From NCBI GenBank assembly GCA_009379955.1, contig WHST01000057.1:1-39300 (forward strand): a DNA stretch of 39,300 nucleotides, written 5' to 3'. Below, piece by piece: positions 31,089 through 39,158 of this stretch. Position numbers and translations under genes: made by a program. The first letter of the stretch is position 1. Each line of letters begins with the position of its first letter. Source of the stretch: Streptosporangiales bacterium (GTDB taxonomy: Bacteria; Actinomycetota; Actinomycetes; Streptosporangiales; WHST01). Below the pieces are notes generated by a model. It searched no databases. It was not told the DNA's origin and was given only the letters and a program-made list of their open reading frames with translations.

Positions 31089-31111
31089 CGCGAAGGGTTC
31101 GCATTAACCCA
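31081..31111 (+). terminator. Hairpin terminator overlapping the ctaG stop
   Basis: TGGGTTA and TAACCCA (7 bp) enclose a 2-base internal mismatch, then GCGAA/TTCGC (5 bp) and a GGG loop. The stop codon TAG (31086-31088) is inside the 5' arm. Confidence 0.65.
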
Positions 31112-31196
31112 CAGACAGGCATTGAATTGTCAGCCAACCCCACTCGCTCGAGGAACGCGAGCCACATGCGAACGCTTCCCATCTCTACACATCCCT

Positions 31197-31244
31197 TGCA
31201 CTCACCAAATCCGGCCGGAGACCATCTGGTGAGCAAGCAGTGCA
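31197..31244 (+). promoter_or_regulatory. Leader hairpin before the second CDF exporter
   Basis: CTCACCA (31201-31207) and TGGTGAG (31227-31233) form a 7-bp stem around a loop with the palindrome CCGGCCGG. TGCA further pairs with TGCA after a 7-base bulge. It is 22 bases before the likely start. I do not recognise a known riboswitch; it may be an operator or a structured leader. The rest of 31112-31265 shows nothing. Confidence 0.35.
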
Positions 31245-31265
31245 CCGATGGAGGGGCTGGCCCGA

Positions 31266-32447
31266 ATGAGCGCAGAACGCGAATACTCCGACGAGCAATC
31301 CTCGGGAGAATTCAGCGCGAGTACGGGCCATACGCACGTCCACGCGACCGAACCGCATCGGGCCCGTAATGCGCAGGTAGATCCCGGATCACACGCCGGC
31401 CACGGCCATGACCACGGCGATGTCCATGGGCACGGACATGGTCACGGCCACGAGCACGGCCATGAACACCGAACCGGGTTCGTAGGCGCCTTGGTCTCGG
31501 TCTTTCGTCCGCACAGTCACGACGCGGCGGACTCGATCGATGGTGCCCTGGTCGCCAGCAGGGCCGGTATCAGAGCGGTCAAGATCTCCCTGGTAGGTCT
31601 CGGCATCACGGCCGGACTGCAACTGGTCGTGGTCGCGATCACCGGCTCGATCGCGTTACTCGCCGACACGATCCACAACTTCTCCGACGCGCTGACGGCC
31701 GTACCGCTGTGGTTGGCGTTCTCCCTCGGCATGCGGCCGGTCACGCGGAAGTTCACCCACGGGTACCATCGGGCCGAGGACCTCGCGGGGCTGTTCATCG
31801 TGTTGATGATCGCGCTGTCGGCTGTCGTCGCGGGTTACCAGGCGATCGATCGGTTGATCAACCCACGAGCGATCGAATATGTCGGGCTCGTGGCGTTGGC
31901 CGGGGTCATCGGGTTCATCGGCAACGAGGCCGTTGCCATCTATCGCATCCGGGTGGGTCGACAGATCGGCTCGGCTGCACTGGTCGCGGACGGCTACCAC
32001 GCTCGCACGGACGGGCTCACGTCGCTCGCGGTGCTGATCGGCGCGGGCGGCGTGGCGCTCGGATTCCCGCTCGCCGACCCGATCATCGGCCTCGTCATCT
32101 CCGCCGCCATCCTCGTCGTCCTCAAGCAGGCGGCCGGCTCCGTGTTCCGGCGGGCGATGGACGGGATCGAGCCGGAGATCGTCGACGACCTGGAGTCCGC
32201 CGCGCTCGCGACCGACGGCGTGCTGTCCGTCGAGCGGTGTCGTGCCCGCTGGATCGGGCACGGACTCGCGGCCGAGATGAGCCTCTCGGTGAACGGCGCG
32301 CTCCACGTCGGCGATGCCGACCACATCGTGCATGACGTGGAGCACCGCCTCCGTGCGCGGGTTCCGAAGCTTCGCACGGTCACGATCTCCGTCACGGCAG
32401 CCGGGAGCCAACAGGACCAGGTCATGGCAGAGCCAAGGGCCGACTGA
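31266..32447 (+). CDS. Cation diffusion facilitator (CDF) metal exporter with His-rich N-terminus, copy 2
   Basis: A 393-residue antiporter. The N-terminal 75 residues carry a long His/Gly run (HAGHGHDHGDVHGHGHGHGH) likely to bind metal on the cytoplasmic side. Six membrane helices follow; the metal site has HNFSD in helix 2 (LLADTIHNFSDALTAVP) and HARTD in helix 5 (ADGYHARTDGLTSLAV), the canonical HxxxD pairs, unlike copy 1. The C-terminal domain is short. Zn(II), Co(II) or Fe(II) export is possible. The ATG at 31266 has GGAGGGG nine bases upstream; an earlier in-frame ATG at 31248 has none. It is separated from ctaG by a terminator and a leader hairpin, so it has its own unit. The SBP gene follows after 14 bases. 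Confidence 0.9.
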   Translation: MSAEREYSDEQSSGEFSASTGHTHVHATEPHRARNAQVDPGSHAGHGHDHGDVHGHGHGHGHEHGHEHRTGFVGALVSVFRPHSHDAADSIDGALVASRAGIRAVKISLVGLGITAGLQLVVVAITGSIALLADTIHNFSDALTAVPLWLAFSLGMRPVTRKFTHGYHRAEDLAGLFIVLMIALSAVVAGYQAIDRLINPRAIEYVGLVALAGVIGFIGNEAVAIYRIRVGRQIGSAALVADGYHARTDGLTSLAVLIGAGGVALGFPLADPIIGLVISAAILVVLKQAAGSVFRRAMDGIEPEIVDDLESAALATDGVLSVERCRARWIGHGLAAEMSLSVNGALHVGDADHIVHDVEHRLRARVPKLRTVTISVTAAGSQQDQVMAEPRAD

Positions 32448-32461
32448 AGGTAGGGATCAGG

Positions 32462-34153
32462 ATGCACCTCCGCACGTTGTCCACATGGACCGCCGCTGTC
32501 GTGGCGGGCACCTTACTTGCGGGATGTACCGGGACCGGCGGAGACAGCGGCGACGACGAGTTCGACGGCCTGCGTCCGGTCGCGCAGGATGTGTCCGGGC
32601 GCACCCGGGTACCTGCCATCCGGCTCCTGACCAAGACCGCCGCCGAGGACCCACGGCGCTACGAACAAACCCGACTCATCGCAGAGCGCTGGAAGACGGC
32701 CGGCATTCCCGCGCAGCTCACCCCCGTGCGCGGGACCGAACTCACCCGTAGGGCCTTCACCAGCAAGGACTTCGACGCGTTCGTGGTGACGTACGACCCG
32801 ACGCCCGAGCGCCTCGACCCGGACGACTTCCTCCGCAGGTTCACGACAGCCAACGCGACCGAGGCAGGCTCCAACAACTCCGGCTTCGCGAACGCGAGCT
32901 ACGACAAATACTACGCGGCACAGCGATCCGCGACGACCGAGAAGGAGCGGCGCACAGCGGTCTTCGCGGCGCAGAAGCTGCTGTACGAGCAGCAGCCCGC
33001 CCGACCGTTCGCCCACCTGGCCATCGCCGGAGCCTACCGGTCGGACCGTTGGGCGAACATCGAGAAGGCGGCAGGCAATCCGGTGTTCAACATCTGGAAC
33101 TCGATCGGTGCCAAGCCCACGACCGGTCGGAGGAATCTGGTCGTCGGGACGATCGCGGAGCCGCCGACGCTGAACCCGGTGGCGCTGGACACCACCGAGG
33201 CGCTGCTGCCGCTGTCGCACGTCTACGACAGCCTGGTCCGCATCGGACCGGACGGCAACCTCCGGAACTGGGCTGCCGACGACATCACGGAGAACGGCGA
33301 GACGGTGACAGCCAGGCTCCGTCCTGGCATGCGGTTCAGTGACGGGTCTCCCGTCACTGCGGCCGATGTGGCCTTCACCATCGACTACCTCGTGGAGGAG
33401 AAGTCACCACTGTTCGGCCCGAAACTCGAGGAGGTCGAGTCGGTGAAGACCTCCGGACGAACGATCACCATCACGCTGAAGGCACCCTCCGCGGCGTTCG
33501 TCTCGACTGTCCTGTCGCAGATGCCGATCCTGCCCAAACATGTCTGGAGGAAGGTCCAGGATCCGACGACCTACGCGAACGCCTCACCGGTAGGTTCTGG
33601 CCCGTTCTCCTTCGCCAGCAGGAACCTCGGCTCGGAGCTTCGCTTCACCGCGAACCGTTCGCACTTCTTCGCGCCGCGGATCGACGGCCTGACCATGGCA
33701 GTGCTGGGCAGCTTCGACGCCGAAGTCGGCGCACTGGGGCGCGGCGACATCGACATGATCGGCGACCAGCAGAGCGTGGCCCAACTGAAGACGATCCAGA
33801 ACAAGCCCGACATCGCGATCGTGAAGACCGACAGCTTCGGCTGGAGCGGGGTGCACTACAACATGCGGGGCGCACCGTTCGACGACCTCCACTTCCGCCG
33901 CGCGCTGTCCTACCTCGTCCCCGTCCAGGACATCATCGACATCGCGCTCGACGGGCAGGGCCGTCCGGCGGGTTCGGTCATCGCGCCGTCGCTGAGGGAG
34001 TGGTACGACCCGTCGCTCGAGCCATACCCGTACGACCCCCAGGCGGCCATGAAGGAGCTGCGGAAGGCCGGCTACGCCTTCGACGAAGACGGTGTCCTCT
34101 ACTACCCGGCCAAGGACGCCGATCGGCGCGTCAGGCAGAGTCCGAGTCCCTGA
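32462..34153 (+). CDS. ABC transporter substrate-binding lipoprotein (SBP_bac_5), circularly permuted
   Basis: A 563-residue lipoprotein with lipobox LAGC (Cys22). The usual start of a peptide/nickel-type binding protein, NLVVGTIAEPPTLNPVALD, is only reached at about residue 225, and the protein then follows the normal order (FSDGSPVTAADVAFTIDYL, PVGSGPFSFAS, FDDLHFRRALSYLVPVQDI) and stops after YDPQAAMKELRKAGYAFDEDGVLYYP. The segment that should follow, the rest of lobe II, is at the N-terminus instead: RRYEQTRLIAERWKTAGI (about 65-82), FDAFVVTYDPTPERLDPDDF, NASYDKYYAAQRSATTEKERR and the closing FAHLAIAGAYRSDRW. So the chain is circularly permuted but complete. The ligand is probably a peptide or a metal chelate. 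It is the first gene of an ABC operon. Confidence 0.85.
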   Translation: MHLRTLSTWTAAVVAGTLLAGCTGTGGDSGDDEFDGLRPVAQDVSGRTRVPAIRLLTKTAAEDPRRYEQTRLIAERWKTAGIPAQLTPVRGTELTRRAFTSKDFDAFVVTYDPTPERLDPDDFLRRFTTANATEAGSNNSGFANASYDKYYAAQRSATTEKERRTAVFAAQKLLYEQQPARPFAHLAIAGAYRSDRWANIEKAAGNPVFNIWNSIGAKPTTGRRNLVVGTIAEPPTLNPVALDTTEALLPLSHVYDSLVRIGPDGNLRNWAADDITENGETVTARLRPGMRFSDGSPVTAADVAFTIDYLVEEKSPLFGPKLEEVESVKTSGRTITITLKAPSAAFVSTVLSQMPILPKHVWRKVQDPTTYANASPVGSGPFSFASRNLGSELRFTANRSHFFAPRIDGLTMAVLGSFDAEVGALGRGDIDMIGDQQSVAQLKTIQNKPDIAIVKTDSFGWSGVHYNMRGAPFDDLHFRRALSYLVPVQDIIDIALDGQGRPAGSVIAPSLREWYDPSLEPYPYDPQAAMKELRKAGYAFDEDGVLYYPAKDADRRVRQSPSP

Positions 34154-34195
34154 GGGCACACCCCCCGGACACGCCGAACTCCGAGGAGGCGAGAC

Positions 34196-35176
34196 GTGGC
34201 ACTGCTGAGATACGCGCTCGGCCGTGGCGTCCAGATGCTCGTGACGTTGGCCGTGGTGGTGCCGCTCACCTTCGCGCTGTTCCGCGCCGTTCCCGGTGAC
34301 CCCAGCGCCGCGGTGGTGGGACCGAACCTCGACCCGAGCGTCGCCGCCGAGCTGCGCCGTCGGTACGGCGTGGACGAGCCGCTGGCCGTGCAGTTCCTCA
34401 AGTTCGCCGGCCGCCTGCTCCAGGGCGACCTCGGGATGTCGTTCCAGTACAAGCAACCCGTCGGCGAGATCCTTGCCGACAGGCTCGTCAACACTGTGCT
34501 GCTCGTGGTGCCCGCGATCGTCCTGGCGCTTGTCATCGGTACCGCGCTCGGGGTCCTCGCCGGTACGTCCCGGCATCCGTTGCTGGTGGGGGTGGTGCGC
34601 AACGCGGCGTTCGTGGCGAAGGCATCCCCGATCTTCTGGGTGGCGACACTCGCGTTGCTGCTCTTCAGCTACCGGCTGAACCTGGTGCCGGCCATCGGGA
34701 TGCGAACACCCGGCCTGGCGGGTGACGCCGAAGGGCTGGCCGCGGTGTTCTCGACCGACTTCCTGCATCACCTCGCGCTGCCGCTCGTGGTGATGACCGT
34801 GTACTTCATCCCGGAACCGCTGTTGACGATGCGCACGGCGATGCGTGAGGTGCTGCACGAGGATTTCATCGAGCTGGGCCGCGCCACCGGTCTCTCCCGG
34901 CTACGGATCGTGTACCGGCACGCGGCGCGCAACGCGTTGCTCCCCGTCGTGACGCTCATGCCGGCACTCACCGGCGTGATCATCGGCGGCCAGGTGATCG
35001 TCGAGACGGTCTTCTCCTGGCCCGGGATGGGTCGCGCGATCGTCGAGGCCGTGAACAACTTCGACTACCCGATGATGCAGGGAGTCTTCCTGATGACCGC
35101 TGTACTGGCGATCGTGGTCAACACGGTCATCGACATCGCGTACGCCTATCTGGACCCCCGGGTGAGGCTCGCATGA
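34196..35176 (+). CDS. DppB/OppB-type ABC transporter permease
   Basis: A 326-residue permease with six membrane helices. MLVTLAVVVPLTFALFRAVPGDP is the family's N-terminus, and LRRRYGVDEPLAVQFLKFAGRLLQGDLGMS follows. The EAA loop that contacts the ATPase reads DFIELGRATGLSRLRIVYRHAARNALLP. It ends with SWPGMGRAIVEAV and a final helix. The GTG at 34196 has GAGGAGG upstream. It lies 42 bases after the SBP gene and overlaps the next permease by 4 bases, so this is a peptide/nickel-type importer operon. Confidence 0.92.
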   Translation: MALLRYALGRGVQMLVTLAVVVPLTFALFRAVPGDPSAAVVGPNLDPSVAAELRRRYGVDEPLAVQFLKFAGRLLQGDLGMSFQYKQPVGEILADRLVNTVLLVVPAIVLALVIGTALGVLAGTSRHPLLVGVVRNAAFVAKASPIFWVATLALLLFSYRLNLVPAIGMRTPGLAGDAEGLAAVFSTDFLHHLALPLVVMTVYFIPEPLLTMRTAMREVLHEDFIELGRATGLSRLRIVYRHAARNALLPVVTLMPALTGVIIGGQVIVETVFSWPGMGRAIVEAVNNFDYPMMQGVFLMTAVLAIVVNTVIDIAYAYLDPRVRLA

Positions 35177-35871
35177 ACACGACCGTCGGACAGATCCCAG
35201 CCGGGGGCTTGCGACCACGCATCACGCCAGTCCTCCGCGGATGCGCGGCAGTGCTGCGGGGACTCTGGTCGACGCGCGCCGGACGCGTCGCCGTCGTCAT
35301 CGTCGGCCTGTTCGTTCTCGTCGCCCTGCTCGCACCCTGGATCGCGCCGTACGGCGCCCTCGAACGCACCCGTGGAGCTGACGGTCAGCTCAGCCGGCTG
35401 CTCGCGCCGAGCCTGGCGCATCCGTTCGGCACCACGAACTTCGGCCGCGACATCTTCAGCCAGGTCATCTGGGGTACCCAGCGAACCATCTCCATCGGCG
35501 GGATAGCCGCGTTGGCCTCGGTGTTCATCGGCGTCAACGTGGGCCTGATCGCGGGTTACACCGGCGGCCGGGTGGACGCGGTCCTCATGCGCCTGGCGGA
35601 CACCGCATACGCGATTCCGTTCCTCCCGCTCGCCATCGTCATGATCGCCATTCTCGGACGTTCGGATGTCGTGCTGGTCCTGGCGATCGCGCTGCTCTTC
35701 TGGCGAACGACCGCGCGGGTCATCCGGTCCCAGATCCTTACGCTCAAGGAACGCGCCTTCGTGAAGGCCGCGATCGTCGGCGGTGCCACGCGGCGCCGCG
35801 TCCTGTACACGCACCTGGCACCCAACATCATCTCGCTCGCGCGACATGCTGGAGGTCGGCGGCCAGGGTGA
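35173..35871 (+). pseudogene. DppC/OppC-type ABC permease, truncated at the 3' end
   Basis: The N-terminal 220 residues are a normal DppC-type permease: helix 1 (RVAVVIVGLFVLVALLAPWIAPYG), HPFGTTNFGRDIFSQVIWGTQRTISIGG, and several helices up to the EAA loop ERAFVKAAIVGGATRRRVLYTHLAPNII. At about base 35842 homology stops; the last dozen codons read into the opposite-strand ccdA3 gene and end at 35871. The two final helices and the LSFLGFG-type segment are missing, as are any ATPase genes after it. So the importer here cannot be complete. The junction is a recombination seam. Confidence 0.82.
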
Positions 35872-36580
35872 CCCGCCACCCCGAGTTCGGCATCGACGGA
35901 CCGGTGAACGCAAGCACCACCGTCAGTGCGCCCATCGCGACCAGCACGCCGCCGGCCAGCGCGTGGCCGAGTGACATGTCGCGGCGCAGCGGTCCCAGCC
36001 GCACCGTGATCTGCCGGCCGTGCAACCACCGGCTCGACGACCAGTCGCGGCGGTCCCACACCAGCGCCAGCGTCGCCAACGGCGCCACCATGCCCGCCAC
36101 GAAGGTGAGGCTCACCGCCAGCGCCGCGGCGAACGAGGCGGTAGCCCCGGACAACACCGCCACCCCGGCCAGCACCGGCGCACAGCACGCACTCGCGGCG
36201 CCGGAGAACACGCCCAGCACGTACGCCGACCCGAGGCCCCGGCCCGCGGGACGGGCGCTCGACATCGGCAGTCGCGGCCGCCACCCCGCCAGCATCGCGA
36301 CGCCACCCGCCGCCATCGCGACACCCCCGACGGCGAACAGCACCAGGTGATACCCGGAGAGCGCCGCGCTGATCGCGCTCGCACCCAACCCGATCGGGAC
36401 GATCAACGTCGCCACGCCTCCGGCGAACACCAATGTCGCGGCCACCACCCCCCGACGCCGCCGGAAGCCGGCCGCGAGATACGCGGACACCATCACCGAC
36501 ACACAACACGGGGCGAGCAACGCGACCACACCCCCGGCGAAGGATGCCAGCAGCGTCGTACCGAACACCACCTCGTGCAT
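35828..36580 (-). CDS. CcdA/DsbD-type membrane electron-transfer protein, copy 3
   Basis: A 250-residue protein with six membrane helices in two repeats. The first carries LLAPCCVSVMVSAYLAA (Cys25-Cys26), the second SGAASACCAPVLAGVAVL (a second Cys pair at about 119-120). The double CC in both repeats differs from copies 1 and 2. It belongs to the thiol-disulfide interchange membrane proteins that feed exported reductases; the particular partner is unknown. The ATG at 36580 is preferred; the dyad AACTA-N7-TAGTT lies 58-74 bases upstream. It is transcribed toward the broken ABC permease, and its last codons overlap that frame. Confidence 0.83.
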   Translation of the reverse strand: MHEVVFGTTLLASFAGGVVALLAPCCVSVMVSAYLAAGFRRRRGVVAATLVFAGGVATLIVPIGLGASAISAALSGYHLVLFAVGGVAMAAGGVAMLAGWRPRLPMSSARPAGRGLGSAYVLGVFSGAASACCAPVLAGVAVLSGATASFAAALAVSLTFVAGMVAPLATLALVWDRRDWSSSRWLHGRQITVRLGPLRRDMSLGHALAGGVLVAMGALTVVLAFTGPSMPNSGWRVTLAADLQHVARAR

Positions 36581-36637
36581 GCAGGCGACTCCTCGACCAC
36601 GTTCGGCTTCGGTCAGCTCAGCGAGCGATACAAAAAG

Positions 36638-36654
36638 AACTAAACTTCTTAGTT
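36638..36654 (-). promoter_or_regulatory. BlaI-type dyad (AACTA-N7-TAGTT) upstream of ccdA3
   Basis: AACTAA and TTAGTT form a perfect 6-base inverted repeat around ACTTC. The surrounding bases are the most AT-rich in this part. The remainder of 36581-36869 has no gene I can support. Confidence 0.6.
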
Positions 36655-36869
36655 GTAAGGTAGCGCATGCACTGTCCACCGCCGCCTAGCGGCAGCTCGT
36701 CCGCGAAGGACCCACCGAGCGTTCTGGGCGAGATGCTCGGCGTCTCGCCCAGCCACAGCCATACGTCACGCGAAGATGGCCGGTGCCGATCTCCTCCGCT
36801 ACGGGCATCCAGCAGGGAGGAGGTTGACGGAGAGTAAGGTGAGGCATCGGCTCGGGAGGGGACCTGGCC

Positions 36870-37445
36870 ATGATGCCCCGCTTCGCCATGACGTCGGCAC
36901 AGGCGGCGGCCTCGATACTGTCTGTGATGGCCCTGGTGGCCTGTAGCAGCCCGGGGGATACGGCCGGCGGGAGAATGGAATATCGATCCGCCACGCCTAC
37001 CTTCGACAGGTCGGTCGGCGAGACAAGCACTCCACCCAACGGGGTTCAGACCAAGGCATTTCGCGGTGTTCCAGGGTCGGCGTCCCCTGATTGTGTGGAG
37101 GTCGGTGACCGCAAGGATGTCCGGTCTGGGGGGATTGTCGCTGGGAACTTCGCCGTCGCGAAGGATCTCTTCGCCAACCCCGGCCACGACGTCGACAGGT
37201 ATGGCTTGAAGGTCTATTGGGTGCCGCTCCACGCCAAGAAGATGCCTGGCCTCACCGTCCGGCTCACCCGGCTGACCGGCAAGAAGATCACCCGCACCAT
37301 GCGGCAGAACGAGCCCGCATCCTCGGGTAACGCCTGGTTCTACCCATCAGGAGTCCCTATCCGCGAAGCAGGCACCTGGCAGCTTGAGGCCGCCGGCGGC
37401 CCGGATCGAGGCTGCTTCATTGCAACGTTCCGGCGAGCCGGTTGA
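36870..37445 (+). CDS. Putative lipoprotein of unknown function
   Basis: A 191-residue exported protein. The signal peptide (residues 5-25) ends in LVAC with a lipobox cysteine at 25, followed by a Ser/Thr/Pro-rich linker. The remainder includes SPDCVEVGDRKDV and a final GGPDRGCFIATFRRAG, giving two further cysteines that could form a disulfide bridge. The middle (GLKVYWVPLHAKKMPGLTVRLTRL, AWFYPSGVPIREAGTWQLEA) looks like a beta-sandwich. I do not recognise a family. The ATG at 36870 is preceded by GGGAGGGG at 8 bases. Confidence 0.65.
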   Translation: MMPRFAMTSAQAAASILSVMALVACSSPGDTAGGRMEYRSATPTFDRSVGETSTPPNGVQTKAFRGVPGSASPDCVEVGDRKDVRSGGIVAGNFAVAKDLFANPGHDVDRYGLKVYWVPLHAKKMPGLTVRLTRLTGKKITRTMRQNEPASSGNAWFYPSGVPIREAGTWQLEAAGGPDRGCFIATFRRAG

Positions 37446-37827
37446 TCGGGCAACCGCCATCAACCGCACCGCAGACCAAGAGCGCGAGGAATGGAACATG
37501 GCAAGGGGAAAGGACCAAGACGTCGCAGTTGACGCGCCCGCCAGGCCACGGCTTAGCAGAGGGGGCTGGGCTTTGGCGCGGCTGTGCGTGGCCCGGGTCC
37601 CGGTGCCGGGACACGCACCCTGAGGTGACACACATCGCGCGTATCCCGGCACCGGACCAAGAGGCCCCGCCCGGGCAAAGGGGCCTCAGAAACACCGGCC
37701 CGCGCCAGCCCGGCGCGGAGGATAGCCACTGTAGCCGCGGGCCGACCCGGTGACAGCTGGGAGGTCTCGCATACTGGCTGCTCACGACCCTCGGCCCATC
37801 CAACGGTAAGGGGAGGAAACGCAAGCG
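37446..37827. other. Intergenic stretch with hairpins and no supported gene
   Basis: A 382-base gap. A short frame starting at ATG 37498 encodes about 41 residues without recognised features, and I do not call it a gene. A palindrome GTCCCGG-TG-CCGGGAC lies at 37597-37612, and an 8-bp hairpin lies at 37661-37687. Confidence 0.5.
37661..37687. terminator. Hairpin terminator (8-bp perfect stem)
   Basis: GAGGCCCC and GGGGCCTC pair perfectly around an 11-base loop. It may end transcription from the lipoprotein gene at 36870-37445. Confidence 0.55.
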
Positions 37828-38235
37828 GTGACATGGCCAGTGATGGTCTGCGACGCGGGCGAGCGGCGAGAGGTACACACGCTATTGGAGCTGGAGGCAT
37901 TGCTGGCCGCGATCGCCACGGTCGGCGCGCCCCGCTGGGTGGAGATCACCGACAGCGCCGGCACCCACGTGCTCGGTGTCGCACTCGGCCATGGCGACGT
38001 CAGCGCCCTGACATTCTTCGACCGCGCCGCCGCCACCATGCTCGCGAGCACCGCCACATTACCGACGCAGGGCGGCTACGACTTCGACAGCGCCGGAACA
38101 CCCCGACCGGTACACCACGACGACGCGGTCTCGGTACAGACGGCCCACTGGGCCATCGCCGAGTTCGTCCAGACCGGGCAACGGCCCCGCTGTGTGGACT
38201 GGCACCCGACCTCGAACTCAGCCTGGCCGAGCTAG
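37828..38235 (+). CDS. Imm1-like immunity protein (orphan)
   Basis: A 135-residue soluble protein. The C-terminal part, HHDDAVSVQTAHWAIAEFVQTGQRPRCVDWHP, resembles the ending of Imm1-family immunity proteins as I remember it (a helix followed by RPTCVEW), and the N-terminal helix LLELEALLAAIATVGAPRWVEIT also fits. Imm1 proteins neutralise cognate nuclease or deaminase toxins in polymorphic toxin systems. No toxin gene is next to it: upstream is a 382-base gap and downstream the ribD remains. The GTG at 37828 has GGGGAGGA about ten bases upstream. It may be an orphan left by a rearrangement. Confidence 0.5.
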   Translation: MTWPVMVCDAGERREVHTLLELEALLAAIATVGAPRWVEITDSAGTHVLGVALGHGDVSALTFFDRAAATMLASTATLPTQGGYDFDSAGTPRPVHHDDAVSVQTAHWAIAEFVQTGQRPRCVDWHPTSNSAWPS

Positions 38236-38324
38236 TCGGCATGTAGGTGCACCACCGGACGTCCCGGTATCGCGAATCGGGGCGTCCGCAGTCCTCGATG
38301 AGATCGCGGATGAGCTCCTGCTGC

Positions 38325-39158
38325 TCACCGGAGGGTTGCGTGTACGACGGCCTCGCTGCCACGCTTCTCGATCTTGTGAACGCGGAATCCCGGTCGCAGG
38401 AACGCTTCGGTACCAACGATGGGTTCGGCCGAGCGCAGGCCTGGTGTGAGCCACAGTTGCGCCTCGTCGATCGCGCCGGCAGACAGGTACTGGTCTGCCA
38501 GTGCGGGCGGACCGTTGAGGAGGACGGTCCGGATGCCGCCGGCGTAGAGCCCGGCGAGGGTGAGCGTGGGCGGGTCCAGCGGGGCCGACGCCGATGGAAG
38601 AGCGAACGCGTCCGGTCCGTGGGCGTCCGGTCGGCCCTCCTCGAGCACGGGACGGTCGTCGAGAACGACGTCGTAGCCGACGCGGAGGTCGTCGAGGGCA
38701 TCGCCGGTGAGGCGGCCTGACCCGCCGGGTCCAACGGAGCAGACCCACGTACGTAGGGCCGTTGGGTGGAGAGCACGGCGAGCCATGGGCGGAGGACGAG
38801 ACGGGCCTCGTCGGCGAGCACACCGACCTCGACGTCGACGCGGGCGTCGCTGAGCCGTCTCGCTCCCCCTTCGGCGCGTGAGGGGGGTCGAGGAGCGCGA
38901 TCAGTACGCGGGTGATGCCGGCGTCGAGGAGCGCCTGGTGACATGGCGGGGTGCGGCCGTACTGGTTGCACGGCTCGAGTGTGACGAGCGCCGTTGCGCC
39001 GGCGGCCTGGTGGGCGGCGGCGGTGAGTGCGTTGACCTCGGCGTGCGGCTCTCCCTTGCGCGCGTGGTAGCCCTCGCCGACGATGACGCCGTCGGCGTCG
39101 AGGATGACGCAGCCGACCGGCGGGTTCGGGCTGGTCGCGCCGAGACCGTGCGCGGACA
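38325..39158 (-). pseudogene. ribD-like gene (deaminase/reductase) broken by two frameshifts and 5' loss
   Basis: The minus strand encodes pieces of the bifunctional riboflavin enzyme RibD in three frames. First comes TSPNPPVGCVILDADG with EPHAEVNAL and EPCNQYGRTPPCHQALLDAGI (zinc-site HAE and PCxxxGRTPPC of the deaminase domain). Then, after a shift near 38870, GGARRLSDARVDVEVGVL with WLAVLSTQRPYV. Then, after a shift near 38755, TWVCSVGPGGSGRLTGDALDDLRVGYDVVLDD with AGGIRTVLLNGPPALADQ, the reductase part, to a stop at 38325. The N-terminal codons are lost in the join to a Tn3-type transposase fragment. It is not functional as read, unless the sequence has errors. The minus-strand stretch from 38324 to 38236 is open but unrecognised. 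Confidence 0.78.

Noticed and set aside
31197-31244. A NiCo (czcD) or other known metal riboswitch before the second CDF gene
   Set aside because: The hairpin does not show the four-way junction or conserved bases of that class.
36667-36837. 56-residue open frame downstream of the ccdA3 dyad on the plus strand
   Set aside because: Composition is Ser/Pro/Arg-rich without features, and no ribosome site is present.
37498-37623. 41-residue frame with a GAGGAA-like ribosome site
   Set aside because: No hydrophobic segment, motif or family resemblance, and hairpins overlap it; too short to support as a gene.
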